64,000 bases of DNA from Heloderma charlesbogerti (lineage: Eukaryota; Chordata; Lepidosauria; Squamata; Helodermatidae), in contig JANEZZ010001411.1 of NCBI GenBank assembly GCA_026122225.1, forward strand, positions 124,001-188,000. The letters are read 5' to 3'. Both the position numbers and the translations under genes were made by a program. The notes beneath the pieces were generated by a model that had not been told where the DNA came from, made no database searches, and was given only the letters and a program-made list of their open reading frames with translations. Of this stretch, positions 46,546-58,856 are shown piece after piece (the stretch's first letter is position 1; each line of letters starts with the position of its first letter).

Positions 46546-47931
46546 TAAGGATGGGAAGGAATTTCATTCAGGTCTCATTTTGATAAGAATTTATAAATCG
46601 ATATGTGAACCAGAATGCTGTTATCCTTCAATATTAGCTCTTCGTAGGATTTTGCAATGCAATTTTCTTTTTTTTAAGGGCCTTTTCTGCTGTGGCACCC
46701 TGGCTATGGAATGAGCTCCCTAGAGAGGTTCACCAGGTGCCTATGTTGTACTCCTTCCAGTGCCAGGTGAGGACCTTTTTGTTCTCCCAGTATTTTAGCA
46801 TTTTAGCTTCCTAGTCTTTTAGCTTTGGTGTTTTAAATCTGTATTTTAAATCTCGGCATTGCTGCTAGGTTTTATTCTGGTTGTACTGTTATATTGTAGT
46901 TTTACGCATTTATATTTTATATTGTTTTATGCTGCACTTTGTGGTTTTAATTTTTGTGAATTGCCCACAGACCTTTGGCTATTGGGCAGTATAGAAATGC
47001 AATAAAATAAATAAATAGTTTTTTTAAAAATGTATGAGAATGCATACATTAGGGAAAACTGCACACAAGAATGTGTATATTAGTGGGAAAAGTACAGAAC
47101 AACATTATATTAACTACTAAGAATAAGTGAGACCATGAGGCAAAATTGCATACAAAAATGCAATTAGTGGAAATATGCATAATAATGCATTCAAATTTCT
47201 GTGCATTAAAAAATGCAGAAATATGATGGAATTAAGTTAAGATTGCAAAAATGAGAATGAGGACCAATGCAGGTGTTCAAGAGAATGTGTGAGGACTCAA
47301 AGTGGGTACTGGGATGGAGCTGTGCATCCCAGTCTCACCCCCTCAGTTCAGACCTTGCCATGTTGAACCAACAAAGTCTGAAAAGCAGTTCTACTCATAT
47401 TCACTTGAAGGGAGTAGACCTCCCAGTGTGATCGCAGACCCTATCAGTGTTCCCAGTTGTGCTGAGACATCTACTTGTGTTGAAGTGAACATGACTAGAA
47501 TTCCCTTTCAAGCCCTATTCAGGCATTCAGGCTTTCATCACCCTGTACTCATGGAGGGTGACAGTCTGAAGAGGAGAGCTTCCTCTAACCATGGGGGCTC
47601 TCCACGTGATCTGGAACACTGGATAATCAGACTGTCACCCTCCATGAGGGTGATGAAACATGACGACGGAGAGGGACAGAGCTGGAACACTCCCTCCCCT
47701 CACATGTTTAGCCTATTCAGGTTTAGCATGCCTGAATAGGGCTTCAGTCTTTGCCGGTTCAACACGGCAAGTTCTGAACTGAGGGGGAAAGGGCCAGTGT
47801 GCCTGGAGATGCAAGGGTGGGGCTAGCATGCAGAGCCCTGTCCCTGTACCCACTTTGAGCCCTCACACGTTCAGGCAAATGGCTCAATGGAGCTTCAGAG
47901 AGGCCAAAATTGACCAATTCATCCATCCCTA
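46546..47931 (+). mobile_element. hAT-like MITE, family C (copy C2), composite
   Basis: Ends TAAGGATGGG and TTCATCCATCCCTA. Flanks GTTTTGAG (46538-46545) and GTTTTCAG (47932-47939) agree at 7 of 8. It holds an L2 3' end (46672-47017) and a 0.6 kb fold-back (about 47272-47878). Confidence 0.75.
46672..47017 (+). repeat. L2-type LINE 3' end
   Basis: It codes AFSAVAPWLWNELPREVHQ-like sequence, followed by the L2 3' UTR and TTGGCTATTGGGCAGTATAG then AATAAATAAATA. It sits inside the composite element 46546-47931. Confidence 0.7.
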
Positions 47932-48514
47932 GTTTTCAGGCCTCAGTGCTGACCATGCAATTGTGAGGATTTTCAAGCTCAGGGCCACCCATGCTGGAAG
48001 AATTGTGCTTCTGTAGCAGGCTTATCTGAGGCTCCTTATTGAGAATTCACCCTCCACATTGGAACAAAAGCAGTGTGAGGAGCTGGAGAGGGGAGGGGGA
48101 AACTGCTTGCTTTTCATCTACATGTCTCCTCTCCTGTGGTTCATCTCGCGCTCGCTTCCTTGGCTCCCTACCCACCTGATCCACTGTGGTATTAGTTACC
48201 CAGTGGGATATACAACAAAGCGAGTTACTTAGGTATCAAAATAGCAAATTATAAAGACACAAATTAATGAGGGGAGGGAAAAATCCATCAGACTTTGTAC
48301 ACACTGTGTGGAATTCCCAGGTATGATGAGAATGTAAATGGGACTCCCTGCTGTGCCAACATGTCCCAATTTGCCAGATTCAATAGTTCACTCCCGCTGT
48401 CCAGGTGACCATTTTAATAAGGATCCCTGGGCGAAGAGGATGCCGGTCCTTTCCTCCCCTTTCCTCCACTGCCCCAGCCCAACCCAGCCACACCCCCAAT
48501 CGGACACCAAACCT

Positions 48515-48925
48515 TATTTGTTTGTTTGTTTGTTTGTTTTATTTGATTTATTAGCTGCCTATCTGGCTGGCTACCCAGCCACTCTAGGCGGCATAGGATA
48601 CAAATAACAATACAAAATACAATATAATCAACTGAACCAAACAACATTGTTCTAAAAATCCCTAACCCACCCCAAATGCCCACCTGAACAGCAAGGTTTT
48701 CAAAGCCCAGAGGAAAGTCATCAAAGAGGAGGCATGGCAGAGGTCACTAGGGAGGGAATTCCACAGAGTGGGGGCCATCACAGAAAAGGCCCTCTCCCTA
48801 GTCCTCCCCAGCCTAGCTGTCTTGGCTGATGGGACAGAGAGAAGGCCTTCTGAGGCCGATCTCGTTGAGAGGCATCCCTAGTGTTGCTGGAGGTGCTCCT
48901 TAAGATAGACTGGGCCAGAACCATA
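48515..48925 (-). repeat. L2-type LINE 3' end
   Basis: Reverse-strand copy of the same 3' region as 54560-54900, with a TTTG-rich tail at 48515-48545 and the stem CTGGCTGGCTACCCAGCCA. Confidence 0.75.
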
Positions 48926-49538
48926 TAGGATTTATGGTTTCCATAAATCCATAAACCTACATAAACCTTGCCTTGCCTTCTTCCAAAACAGCCTGTTCCA
49001 CACACCCCGTTTTCTTACAGCTATGCACAGAGAGACAGACACACTCATGCAATGCGTACCCATAAACAAGCACACAGTCAAAGTTGCATGCATTATACAC
49101 ATGCACATGCCACGGACCCAGTGGCATCCTGCCATGTCCAATAATCACCCCCGCCCTGCCCCATTCTCCAAGGATAGTCCCTATTTTGGGTATCTGCCTC
49201 TTGAAAGCTTTCTTTATTAGTAGTAAGGCAACCAAATACAGGCTGTAGCCAGATGTACACACTTCTGAGAATAAAACCTACATAAAATAGAGCCTATCAT
49301 GTACAGAGAATAAAACGTTCAAAATCTTAAGTCTCAAAGTAGGACAGATAAGCTTGTCTAAGCTGGGCAGCCTTCACTGCAAATGTAGCCGTATTAAACA
49401 TTATAAGCCTCTCTGTGCTGGATAATAGGTGTTTAATCTTATTCATATCACTGAATGTATGGATCTTTGCTACAAGATTCTGCAAATATTTTCACCTGGG
49501 TCCATTGTACAATTTACAATACAAGACATGCTCTAAGG

Positions 49539-49998
49539 CAGCGGTCCCCAACCTTTTTGGTGCCAGGGACCAGTCCAATTTTTCCATGGACCGGGGGGGG
49601 GGGGTTCCACTGGCGGACGTGCAGCCGGTGGGACACAAATGGTGTTCGCTACGCAGACGCCATTTGCGTCCCTATTCTTTGCAGTAATCGGCTACGTAAA
49701 GATTTACGTAGCCTGTTACTTGAAGAACAGGGACACAAATGGCATCTGCATAGTGGACGCCATTTGTGTCCCAGCAGCTGGACGTCCGCCGGTGGCCGGA
49801 GCCGGCCAACAGCTCTGTGGACTCGCCGCGGAACGGAGCCAGCTGGGGCCGCCGGGGCCAGCAAGGATTCCGGGGGGGGGGATCACCTCCCCCCCTGCAG
49901 ACCCCCAAGGTGAGGGGGTTTCGCACACCCCTGTGGCCCAGTTGCTAGCAGGCCACGGACCGGTGCCGGTCTGCGGCCCGGGGGTTGGGGAATCCCTG
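49539..49998 (+). mobile_element. hAT element with different ends and a family A core
   Basis: Ends CAGCGGTCCCCAACC and GGTTGGGGAATCCCTG, flanked by CTCTAAGG (49531-49538) and CTCTAAAG (49999-50006), 7 of 8. The interior from about 49620 to 49940 is family A sequence, including its GATTCCGGGGGG block and the GCACACCCCT right end. Confidence 0.8.
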
Positions 49999-50624
49999 CT
50001 CTAAAGTGTCCTCTAGCTATTGGCTGCTGGAAATGCATAGCCACTGTTCTCTGGGCATTTTCTTGAATCTCCCTTCCAAAAAGTTTGATTTCATTGCCTG
50101 ACAGCGCAAAGCAGCATATCCCTTGTGAAGGGAAGCTGGTTTTAATTCAGACAAGTAGTTCTCTTCTCCATGGCATTGTTTTAAACTGGAGAAGGTATTA
50201 GAAAATCTGGATGAACTTATAGCATCCATATCCTTCGCTACAAACAAGTCTTGACTCCTTAAAAAACACTATTTTCCCCCCTATTTGGCCCTGTTTTGAG
50301 GGAGTGTTCACAGGATCCCAGAGCTGGCCTCAATGCCTGGCATACTTGGGCAGTTCCCAAGGGTCCATGTGCCCCTGGAAAGGCCCACTGTGCTGATAGG
50401 CTACAGGGATCACCCCCCACCCTCACCTCTCAGTCAACGGTTCCTTTTCTAAACCTAGCACCACTGGACATTCCTTGCTGGAAAAATGTTACATCAAGGC
50501 ATGGTGGGAAATCAAAATGGAGGATGGCTGACAGCCACCCACTGTATGGCTACTCAGTGCCACTGGTAAGAACGCTGTGCGGGCCCTGCTAGCCCTGGGG
50601 GACCCACCAATGCCAAGGAGATAC

Positions 50625-51008
50625 AGATTGTGGAAAATCCATTGTCTGTGTTTCAGGGGTTGTCAGGCGCCTTTCGTTCCATCATCTGCCCATGAACGGA
50701 ATCAGATTTTTGTTGTTGTTTCCGAATTTATGCAAATTTGCAAGTGCAAAAATGCAGATTCCTACAAAATGCTCATTTTCAAACTTTAGCCTATGGAGGA
50801 AATTCTCATTTTCAGCTGGTTTTTGGGGGGGGGGAGAGGGTATTTTTCTATGATGAAACTTGCACAAATTTCCCAAAGGTTAGAAGAACAGTCTGCAAGT
50901 CCACAGAATCTGCCTGACGGGGAAAGCCGGTCGCTGTAGAATCTGCAGGTTGGATTCATGAAAATCCAAACTAATTTGGTTCCATTGCAGATTTCTTTGA
51001 CATCCCTA
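50625..51008 (-). mobile_element. hAT-like MITE, family B (copy B4)
   Basis: Perfect 8-bp duplication GGAGATAC (50617-50624 and 51009-51016). The first bases of the left end are deleted (starts AGATTGTGG); the right end is CATCCCTA. Confidence 0.78.
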
Positions 51009-51162
51009 GGAGATACCTTTTTAACAGTGTGTGTGTGTATGCGCGCATCTGCGCGCGCACACTTGTTCTATGTTAGGGTTGGGTTGCCATTCTGAGGTTT
51101 CATCTCCCCACCCCCCACCCCAGTATTACAAGTTAAATCTTGTAATTTAATTTTTTTATCCC

Positions 51163-52498
51163 AGGGAAAATTCTGGAGCAGATGATAAAGCAATCCATCT
51201 GGAAGCACCTTGAAAACAATGCCGTGATTACTCGAAGCCAACATGGATTTGTCAAAAACAAGTCCTGCCAGACAAATCTGATCTCATTTTTTGATCAAGT
51301 AACCTCCCTTGTAGACCGTGGGAATGCTGTAGACATCATATACCTCGACTTCAGCAAAGCTTTCGACAAAGTGCCCCATGATATCCTGATGAGCAAACTA
51401 GCTCAAAGTGGGCTAGATGAAACAACGATCTGGTGGATCCACAGTTGGCTACAGAATTGGACTCAAAGAGTGCTTATCAATGGGACCTTCTCAAACTGGG
51501 GAGAGGTAATGAGTGGGGTACCGCAGGGCTCAGTCCTGGGCCCAGTGCTCTTCAACATTTTTATTAATGACTTGGAGGAGAAGGTGCAGGGAATGCTGAT
51601 CAGCTTTGCAGATGACACAAAATTGGGCGGGATAGCTAATACTTTGGGAGACAGAATCAAAATTCAAAGTGATCTGGATAGACTGGAGCACTGGGCAGAA
51701 AACAACAGGATGACATTTAATAGGGATCAATGCCAAGTTCTGCACCTAAGAAAAAGAAACCAAATGCACAGTGACAAGATGGGGGATACGTGGCTCAACC
51801 ACACTACAAGCGAGAAGGATCTTGGAATTGTTGTCGATCACAAGCTGAATATGAGCCAACAATGTGATGTGTGGCTGCAAAAAAGGCAAATGCTATTTTG
51901 GGCTGCATTACTAGAAGCATCGCTTCCAAATCCCGGGAAGTACTAGTTCCCCTCTACTCAGCACTGGTTAGGCCTCATCTGGAGTACTGTGTCCAGTTCT
52001 GGGCACCACACTTTAAGAAGGATGCAGACAAACTGGAGAGGGTTCAGAGGAGGGCAACAAAGATGATCAGAGGACTGGAAACAAAGCCCTATGAAGAAAG
52101 ACTGAAAGAACTGGGCATGTTTAGCCTTGAGAAGCAAAGACTGAGGGGAGATATGATAGCACTCTTCAAGTACTTGAAAGGTTGTCACAGAGAAGAAGGC
52201 CAGGATCTCTTCTCGATCATCCCAGAGTGCAGGACCCGGAATAATGGGCTCAAGTTACAGGAAGCCAGATTCCGGCTGAACATCAGGAAAAACTTCCTGA
52301 CTCTTAGAGCAAGACGACAATGGAACCCATTACCTAGGGAGGTGGTGGGCTCTCCCACACTGGAGGCGTTCAAGACAAGGCTGGACAGCCATCTGTCAGG
52401 GATGCTCTGACTTGGATTCCTGCATTGAGCAGGGGGTTGGACTTGATGGCCTTGCAGGCCCCTTCCAACCCTACTATTCTATGATTCTATGATTCTAT
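51163..52498 (+). pseudogene. CR1 LINE, 5'-truncated with one frameshift
   Basis: The first frame (51182-51946) has a CR1 reverse transcriptase: DFSKAFDKVPHDIL, GVPQGSVLGPVLFNIFIND and FADDTKLGGI (F-ADD catalytic box). The frame shifts near 51870-51890 and continues at 51871-52410 with [16 protein letters not shown] and [14 protein letters not shown] to the C terminus. The 3' UTR ends in copies of ATTCTATG, the CR1 tail. The 5' end, including the endonuclease, is absent. It is a dead retrotransposon and not a host gene. Confidence 0.9.
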
Positions 52499-52537
52499 CT
52501 CTTAACATATCTTGAGTCTAGCCCACATGGATGTAAA

Positions 52538-52680
52538 TTAGGGATGGGTGAGAATTTCATCGGTTTTGGTCACAATTTGCCAACATTCACAAAGTTCTCC
52601 ATATTTGGGACAAAAATAATTTGTGACTTAAAAAACACTGAATGTGGGAGAGACCAAGAACTTTTCTATGCAAGGCATTG
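52538..52680 (+). mobile_element. hAT-like MITE, family C, left part
   Basis: Begins TAGGGATGGGTGAGAATTTC, then ATATTTGGGACAAAAATAA and GAATGTGGGAG as in C1. The right part is lost or displaced. Confidence 0.55.
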
Positions 52681-53214
52681 ATTGTGTGTATGTCATTCCC
52701 TACTCACAGTTGTTTACAGGTTCATTAGACAAAGTTGTGACCCTCCAGTTTTGTTTCTGTTTTTAAGCAGCTCTTTCGGTGACATTTCTTAGAGTGGAGA
52801 AAATGCAGAATTATTTGTGAACACGAAAGAAAACACTTTCCCCACTTCTCTAATTGAGCTATTCCGCTATACCACAGTGCCACCTAGAGGTTATGCAGTA
52901 GAACACTCTTCTTGTAGTTCTTGGATCTCAATTCTGCGAAAAAACCAAAAGTAGATATAGCAGATTAACAGCCTCATCTAGAAAAGCTCTGAAACTAACA
53001 GATTGCTCCATCCAGGCAGAGGGCTTTCAATGCTTTGCTGTTAAAGGTCTGGCTCTGAATCCCTGTTTACTCCACCATGTTTGCAGTGTTGAATTAGGGT
53101 GGCCACCTCTTTTTTTCTGATAGACTCCTCAGTTTCACATCTACATGGCAGGTATGTGCAACATGGCTCTCTCCCTGCTTGATAGCTGCACATATTGAAT
53201 TTGGCCAGTGCAGG

Positions 53215-54965
53215 CAGGTAAGCATTTCATTTCAGCTGGTTTCGATAAGATGTTACAAAAAAAATGGCAAAGTTCTTCATATTTGGGAGAGAAAGAGCTT
53301 GAAATAATAATAATAAGGGGATCAAGGCGGTGGTGAACGCCTCCCTTGAGGAGGGAGTGATGCCATCAGCCCTCAAGGAGGCAGTGATAAGACCGCTCTT
53401 AAAGAAGCCCTCCTTGGATCCTCAAGTTCTGAACAACTTTCACCCAGTCTCAAATCTGCCATTTTGGGGCAAGGTGATTGAGCGGGTGGTGGCGGTGCAG
53501 TTGAAGGCACACTTGGAAGAAACTGATTATCTAGACCCATTTCAGTTGGGCTTCAGGCCTGGGCATGGGACAGAAACGGCCTTGGTCGCCTTGGTAGATG
53601 ATATGAGGAGGGCTCTGGATAGGGGTGAATGTGCCTTCCTTGTTCTCCCCGACCTCTCAGCGGCTTTCGATACTGTTGACCATGATATCCTCCTGGACTG
53701 CCTGGAGGGGCTGGGCATTGGGGACACCGTATTGCGGTGGTTCCGGTCCTTCCTCTCCGGCAGGTACCAGAGGGTAGCACTGGGAGAGGAGGTTTTGGAC
53801 CCGTGGCCACTTACTTGTGGGGTGCCACAGGGTTCCATCCTCTCCCCGATGCTATTTAACATCTATGTGAAGCCGCTGGGGGCTATCATCAGGAGGTTTG
53901 GGGCATGGTGTCATCAATATGCGGATGACACGCAGCTCTACCTCTCGTTCAAATCTTCACCAAGGTTGGCCGTAGAATCCCTGTCCAAATGTCTGGAGAC
54001 AGTGAGTGGCTGGATGGGGAGGAATAAGCTGAAGCTAAACCCTGACAAGACCGAGGTACTTTTGGTGGGAGACAAGAGGAAGCTGGGGGATGTTGCCCTG
54101 GTGTTGAATGGAGTACGGCTACCCTTGAAAGACCAGGTCTGCAGCCTAGGGGTCATTTTGGACTCCCAGCTGTCCATGGAGGCTCAGATGTCAGCTGTGA
54201 GCTGGACAGCGCTGTATCAACTCCATCTGATAGGGCGGCTGCACCCCTTCCTTCCCGACCATCTGCTCCCATCAGTAGTACATGCCCTGGTCTCCTCTTG
54301 TTTCGACTACTGTAATGAGCTCTACGTGGGGTTACCCTTGAAGACGGTTCGGAAACTGCAGCTGGTACAGAACGCGGCGGCTCGCCTGATTAAAGGCAGC
54401 CGCCGGCGAGATCACATCACTCCAGTGCTGAAGGAATTGCACTGGTTACCAGTTGTTTTCCGGGCCAAATTCAAGGTGTTGGTTTTGACCTTTAAAACCC
54501 TATATGGTTCCGGCCCAGCCTATCTTAAGGAGTGCCTTCGGCAGCACCAGACAGGCCGCTTAACAAGATCAGCCTTGGATGGCCTTCTCTCTGTCCCATC
54601 AGCCAGGACAGCTAGACTGGTGGGGATGAGGGAGAGGGCCTTTTCTGTGGTGGCCCCCACTCTGTGGAACTCCCTCACTAGGGAACTCCGCCATGCCCCC
54701 TCTGTAATGAGCTTCCGCCATGCATTAAAAACGTGGTTGTTCAGGCAGGCATTTGGGGTGGGTTAGGGTATTTTAGAAAATGTTTTTATTGTAGAATTTT
54801 ATTGTTTTAAACTGTTTTTATTGTATGTTGTACATCGCCCAGGGTGGCTGGATGACCAGCCAGATGGGCGATTAATAAATTTAATAATAAATTAATAAAT
54901 AAATAAAAATAAATAAAAAATGTGGGAGGAAGTGAAACTGACTGATTTGGCCCTTCCCAATGTAA
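53215..54965 (+). mobile_element. Family C MITE split by an L2 LINE
   Basis: Left half 53215-53318 (CATATTTGGGAGAGAAAGAG) and right half 54919-54965 (AATGTGGGAGGAAGTGAAAC) read as one family C element once the L2 at 53319-54918 is removed. Confidence 0.5.
53319..54918 (+). pseudogene. L2-type LINE, 5'-truncated, reverse transcriptase region and 3' end
   Basis: An open frame at 53330-54766 codes 478 residues of a non-LTR reverse transcriptase. LSAAFDTVDHDIL (finger motif), CGVPQGSILSPMLF and YADDTQLYLS (catalytic YADD) are intact. The C-terminal part has HITPVLKELHWLPV and ends near LKTWLFRQAF, typical of the L2 group. The 3' UTR ends in a short stem near 54840-54870 and an A-rich TAAAT tail. 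The endonuclease and start are missing, so it is a dead 5'-truncated copy, though the frame is unusually clean. It interrupts a MITE whose halves are at 53220-53318 and 54919-54960. Confidence 0.85.
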
Positions 54966-54969
54966 ATAC

Positions 54970-56940
54970 TTGGGGGGGGGGTCTAAATGGGTGTTTGCCC
55001 TTTAAAACATGAATTTGGAAATCCATAGGTGATGGCGGAGGGAGATGCTTGATGAGCTGATTTGGAGTGAGAAAATAGCAGGTGGGGAAAGGGATAAGCA
55101 CCCCTCTCCTCTGCTGCTTCTCTCAACTTATCAAGGTAACGTTACCTGCATCTGTGTGTGACGTCTCTTTTAGCCCTGACTCATGCTTGTCTTTTCATGG
55201 GGAATATGTTAGCCTTCCTAGAATGAGGAGTTTAAAGGAGTCCATGACAGAGAGCAGGATAGGGCCTCTCCTGCAGGGCCGGCCCTACTATTAGGCAGAA
55301 TGCAGTTCCTGTCTCGGCAGCAGATTCGGGGTGTCCTGAAAGGGCAGCAAATTTGCTGTTGATCTATTTTTATTTCCACGGAGGGGAAATGGTACTTGTG
55401 GGATGTGTCGAAATGCTGACTTGGCTGGCCTTGGGCACTCTGCACCTTGACTGGATGGGGAGAGGGGGAGCCACGTGAGCTCCCCCCTCAGGCAGAAAAA
55501 AAAAAGTCTTGGGCCATCTCCGACTTCCTGTCTAAGAGCGGGGTGCAGTTCACCTGTGGCATCTCCTTTCTGCAGCAGACTTAGCATATTGATGAATCTG
55601 TCCCAGGCTCCATGCAAAAGCACAGCAAGGCAGGACCTATCCTGCAGCCCCATTTGCATGCGTGACAAAATGGCTCTTTGCCCCACTCCTCCCACTCCAA
55701 CTCCCCCTTGAACTGCCTATGGTCTCTGATCACAGATGCTATTCAGGCAGGAGCAGTAAATGACACCCCCTTCAACTAGCTGGGCAAGCTGTGACACCCC
55801 CTTTTTTTGCTGGGTCTTGCACCCCAAGCCAGGCGGCATCCTCATCCCAGTGCACGAAGGTGCTCAGGTACTGCTAGAGAATCCGTGTGCCCCAAGAGCA
55901 GATGGGATGCTGCCCGGCGTCCCCCTCTTAGATGCACAGATAACGGAGTCACCCGACCGTTTGTGCCAGCAGCTAATTCAGTGGAAAGGCCCCCCACCAA
56001 GCCGCACTGGCAGTTTTGCCACTGAAAGCCCAGCTTCTCAAGTCAGAGGGAATGAGGCACAGCCAGAAGCAAGGAGTTGGACCTGCGCTCAGCTTCAGCA
56101 GGGAGGACCACCGGCCGCAGAGTGACCACGGGCCAAGAGGGGGGCTGCTTTGAAGCACCCTGGAGTCAAAGGCAGAGCCGGAGCAGATGAAAAAAAAGCA
56201 AAACCCTGTGTCCAGGAGACGGGATAGGTGAGTGACCCCTTCTCAACTTTGTTTTCCCCCACCCTTGCGTGAGCATTTTACTCTCTGTTGACTTGTGCTT
56301 TGATACCCCATGAGGGGAGTGTCGGATTGAACAGGGGGGACCTGCCACAAATTTATGGGGCACGGCATGCTCCCTCTCCAGGATTCCAGACACTCGATTA
56401 TAACCCCCCCACCCCACCCCTGGTTTTCCATTCCACCACCCAAGGTCAATCGTCATCCCGTGGCCGCTGCGTCTTCACTGGGCTGTGTTGGGGTTCCCCC
56501 TCTTAGAGTTGTGTCCCTAAAGATATTCTTATGCTTCTACAAAACTTGGGTTTCCCTGCAACCCTGCTGATATCACCCCCTGTGCTTGGGCTTCATAAAT
56601 GAAGGAACTCACGGCCTGAACATAGGAGATAGATGATGGAACAGTGTATTCCAGCTTGTCCTGTGGTTGGTCCCAGAAGTCACATGTCAGGTTTATATAC
56701 CATTTTGGCCTAATGATTCTGCTACTGAAATGGCCAGTTTGTACAGAAAGTTTGTCTGGCAAGTACATAAGTATTATCCTGCTAGATCAAATCAAGGTCC
56801 CCCTTAGCTGGTCTGACTATTTTGCTTTCGAACCGTAGCCTACCAGAAGTAGCTTTCTTTTCTGGAAAGCTGGGCTTTCCCAATGCTTGTCCTGTGCACC
56901 TGGCATTCAGAAACAGACTTATTCTAATTATTGTTACCGA
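54970..56940. other. Gene-free stretch, mostly unassigned
   Basis: A CAGGGCCGGCCCTAC end at about 55275 suggests a decayed DNA element, but its far end is not clear. Short GC-rich frames have no domain. Confidence 0.4.
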
Positions 56941-56944
56941 CGAT

Positions 56945-57310
56945 GATGATGATGGTAATAAATTTCTAATACAACATTATGATTAAAACAGACTAAAAAA
57001 AAAATAAAAACAAACAAAACAAACAGCTAAAAGCAATTTCAGTAAACATTTTTTTAAAAAAAAAAATCGACCTGTTGAAGACAGCAGACATAAATGCCCC
57101 ATTAAATCATACGTCATTAAATGCCTGGGAGTAGAGGGCAGGCTTAACCTGGTACCACAAAGGTGACAGTGTCGGCGCCAGGCAGGCCTCAGTCGGAGCT
57201 CATTCCATAGTCCGGGCAGGGGGACACCACTGAGAAGGCCCTCTCCCTTGTTGTCACCTTCTGAGCCTCTCTTGGAGGTGGTGGCACTTGGAGGAAGGCC
57301 CAAGATATTA
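56945..57310 (-). repeat. L2-type LINE remnant
   Basis: A GATGAT-rich and A-rich end is followed by CATTCCATAGTCCG and GAGAAGGCCCTCTCCC, the reverse of the L2 AFSVVAPTLWN region. Confidence 0.5.
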
Positions 57311-57436
57311 AGCAACTAGATAGGCATGTTCTACTTGACTGTTATAGTTGTTGACAGATCCCCTGTTAAAGATACTTAAATCCCAGTTCACACTGACAGT
57401 GAATATATGGAGAAAGGACTGGGATTGGGTGCTAAG

Positions 57437-57582
57437 ATCATAGAATCCTAGAGTTAGAGGGGACTTTGTAGGCCATGTAATCCAACCCCTGCTCAGTGCA
57501 GAAAATCCAGAGCTAGGGCATCCCCAACAGATGGCTTGGAGAGCCCACCAACCCTCTAGATCATTGTTTCCTCTGACCATCA
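57437..57582 (-). repeat. CR1 3' end with internal deletion
   Basis: It begins with CATAGAATCCTAGAGTTAG and continues as minus-strand CR1 UTR to a GAGAGCCCACCA block, with part of the middle missing. Confidence 0.65.
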
Positions 57583-57591
57583 AGAAGATGG

Positions 57592-58012
57592 GAAGGGCTG
57601 TAGCTCAGCGCCAATGCTTTTCATGTAGAAGGTCCCAGGTTTGATCTCCGGCGCCTCCAGGTAGGCCTGGAGGAGAAGTTTATCAATGGCTACTAGGCTT
57701 GATGGCTATGTGCTACCTCCAGTACCAGAGGCGGTACGCCTTTGTACACCAGTTGCTGGGGAACATGGGTGGGAGGGTGTTGTTGCACTTGTGTCCTGCT
57801 TGTGGGTTCCCGGTGGACAGCTGGTTGGCCACTGTGTGAACATAATGCTGGACTAGATAGACCCTTGATCTGATCCAGCATGGCTCTTATGTTCTTATGC
57901 CTGAAAAAAAAACTTCTGTCTAAAGTCCTGGAGCGCTGCTACCAATCAGCATTAACAATACTGGGCTAGATGGACTCCATATAAGGCAGCTCCCTATGTT
58001 CTATCTATGTCT
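57592..58012 (+). repeat. tRNA-derived SINE with another retroposon inserted
   Basis: The head (GGCTGTAGCTCAG, B box GGTTTGATCTC) is at 57592-57680 and the body and 3' end (GGCAGCTCCCTATGTT) at 57905-58012. A second element with TTCTTATG tail fills 57683-57900. Confidence 0.65.
57683..57900 (+). repeat. Retroposon 3' end with TTCTTATG tail
   Basis: GGGTGGGAGGGTGTTGTTGC to GATCTGATCCAGCATGGC, then TCTTATGTTCTTATG. Copies also at 20.05 and 60.07 kb. The 8-base tail resembles the CR1 mode of ending; the family is not identified. Confidence 0.5.
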
Positions 58013-58856
58013 AAGTTTCAGTGGATTGAGCTAGGTGTCCCTTCCCACAAATTCCATGAGTCCAGCAAGAAGTCCGGTCCTTTCCAGATGCTTATTGCAT
58101 GGAGAAAGAACACACCTAAAGAGAAAAGAAGCCAGCCACTATGTTGACATGCTCCTGTCTCTGTGAGTTCTTCCTTCATGCAGTAAACCACTGAAAAGTG
58201 CACCCAGAAGCAGAGGCCCTGATTGCATGGAAGGTCCTACATGTGTACAACTAAATCTGCATAGGCTCATTTTCTAACTATTCTTGTGAACATGTGGATG
58301 TCAGGATTGGGGTCAAGACATTGGTCCAGTACCAACACTAGGCATCCTTGTGAAGCTGCCTTTCCAGGGCCGTTGCTGGAGTTTGCCCTTGCCAGTCCTT
58401 TTTTTAGTCGGACTGAAGCTCTGAGCAGCACTGGGTGGCTGAGACTAGCTGCCATTTTAATTTCCCAGAATGCCCCTGACATAGATTCACCCTGGGGTAT
58501 TAGACTCTGAAGTGTGTGCTCTCTGAGTCTCTGCAGATGTGTGTGGCTATCTCTTGAACAGCCTAGGTGTGATGTCAAAGCAGGGCAGAAGTCACAGCCA
58601 TGTTCTACATGTCTTTAACACATGCTTACTTGAATCAACTAGGACCTGTTCTCACTGAATTGGTAAACCTGTGTCTGGACTGTACCGCTTCATACTGCTG
58701 ATGGGTGGTGGAATCTTATATGACTGCATGTTCCTCCATTAAATTCATTAATTGTCATCATCACCCCCACATTAGACAACTAGCATGTCAGGGAAACAGT
58801 TAGCTTTTCTATGTACAGAGAATTGCTGTATGTGGGATTGTTCAGTCATATAAGCC

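Noticed and set aside
57592..57665. A tRNA gene
   Set aside because: A and B boxes are present but the acceptor stem does not pair, and the sequence continues into a SINE body.
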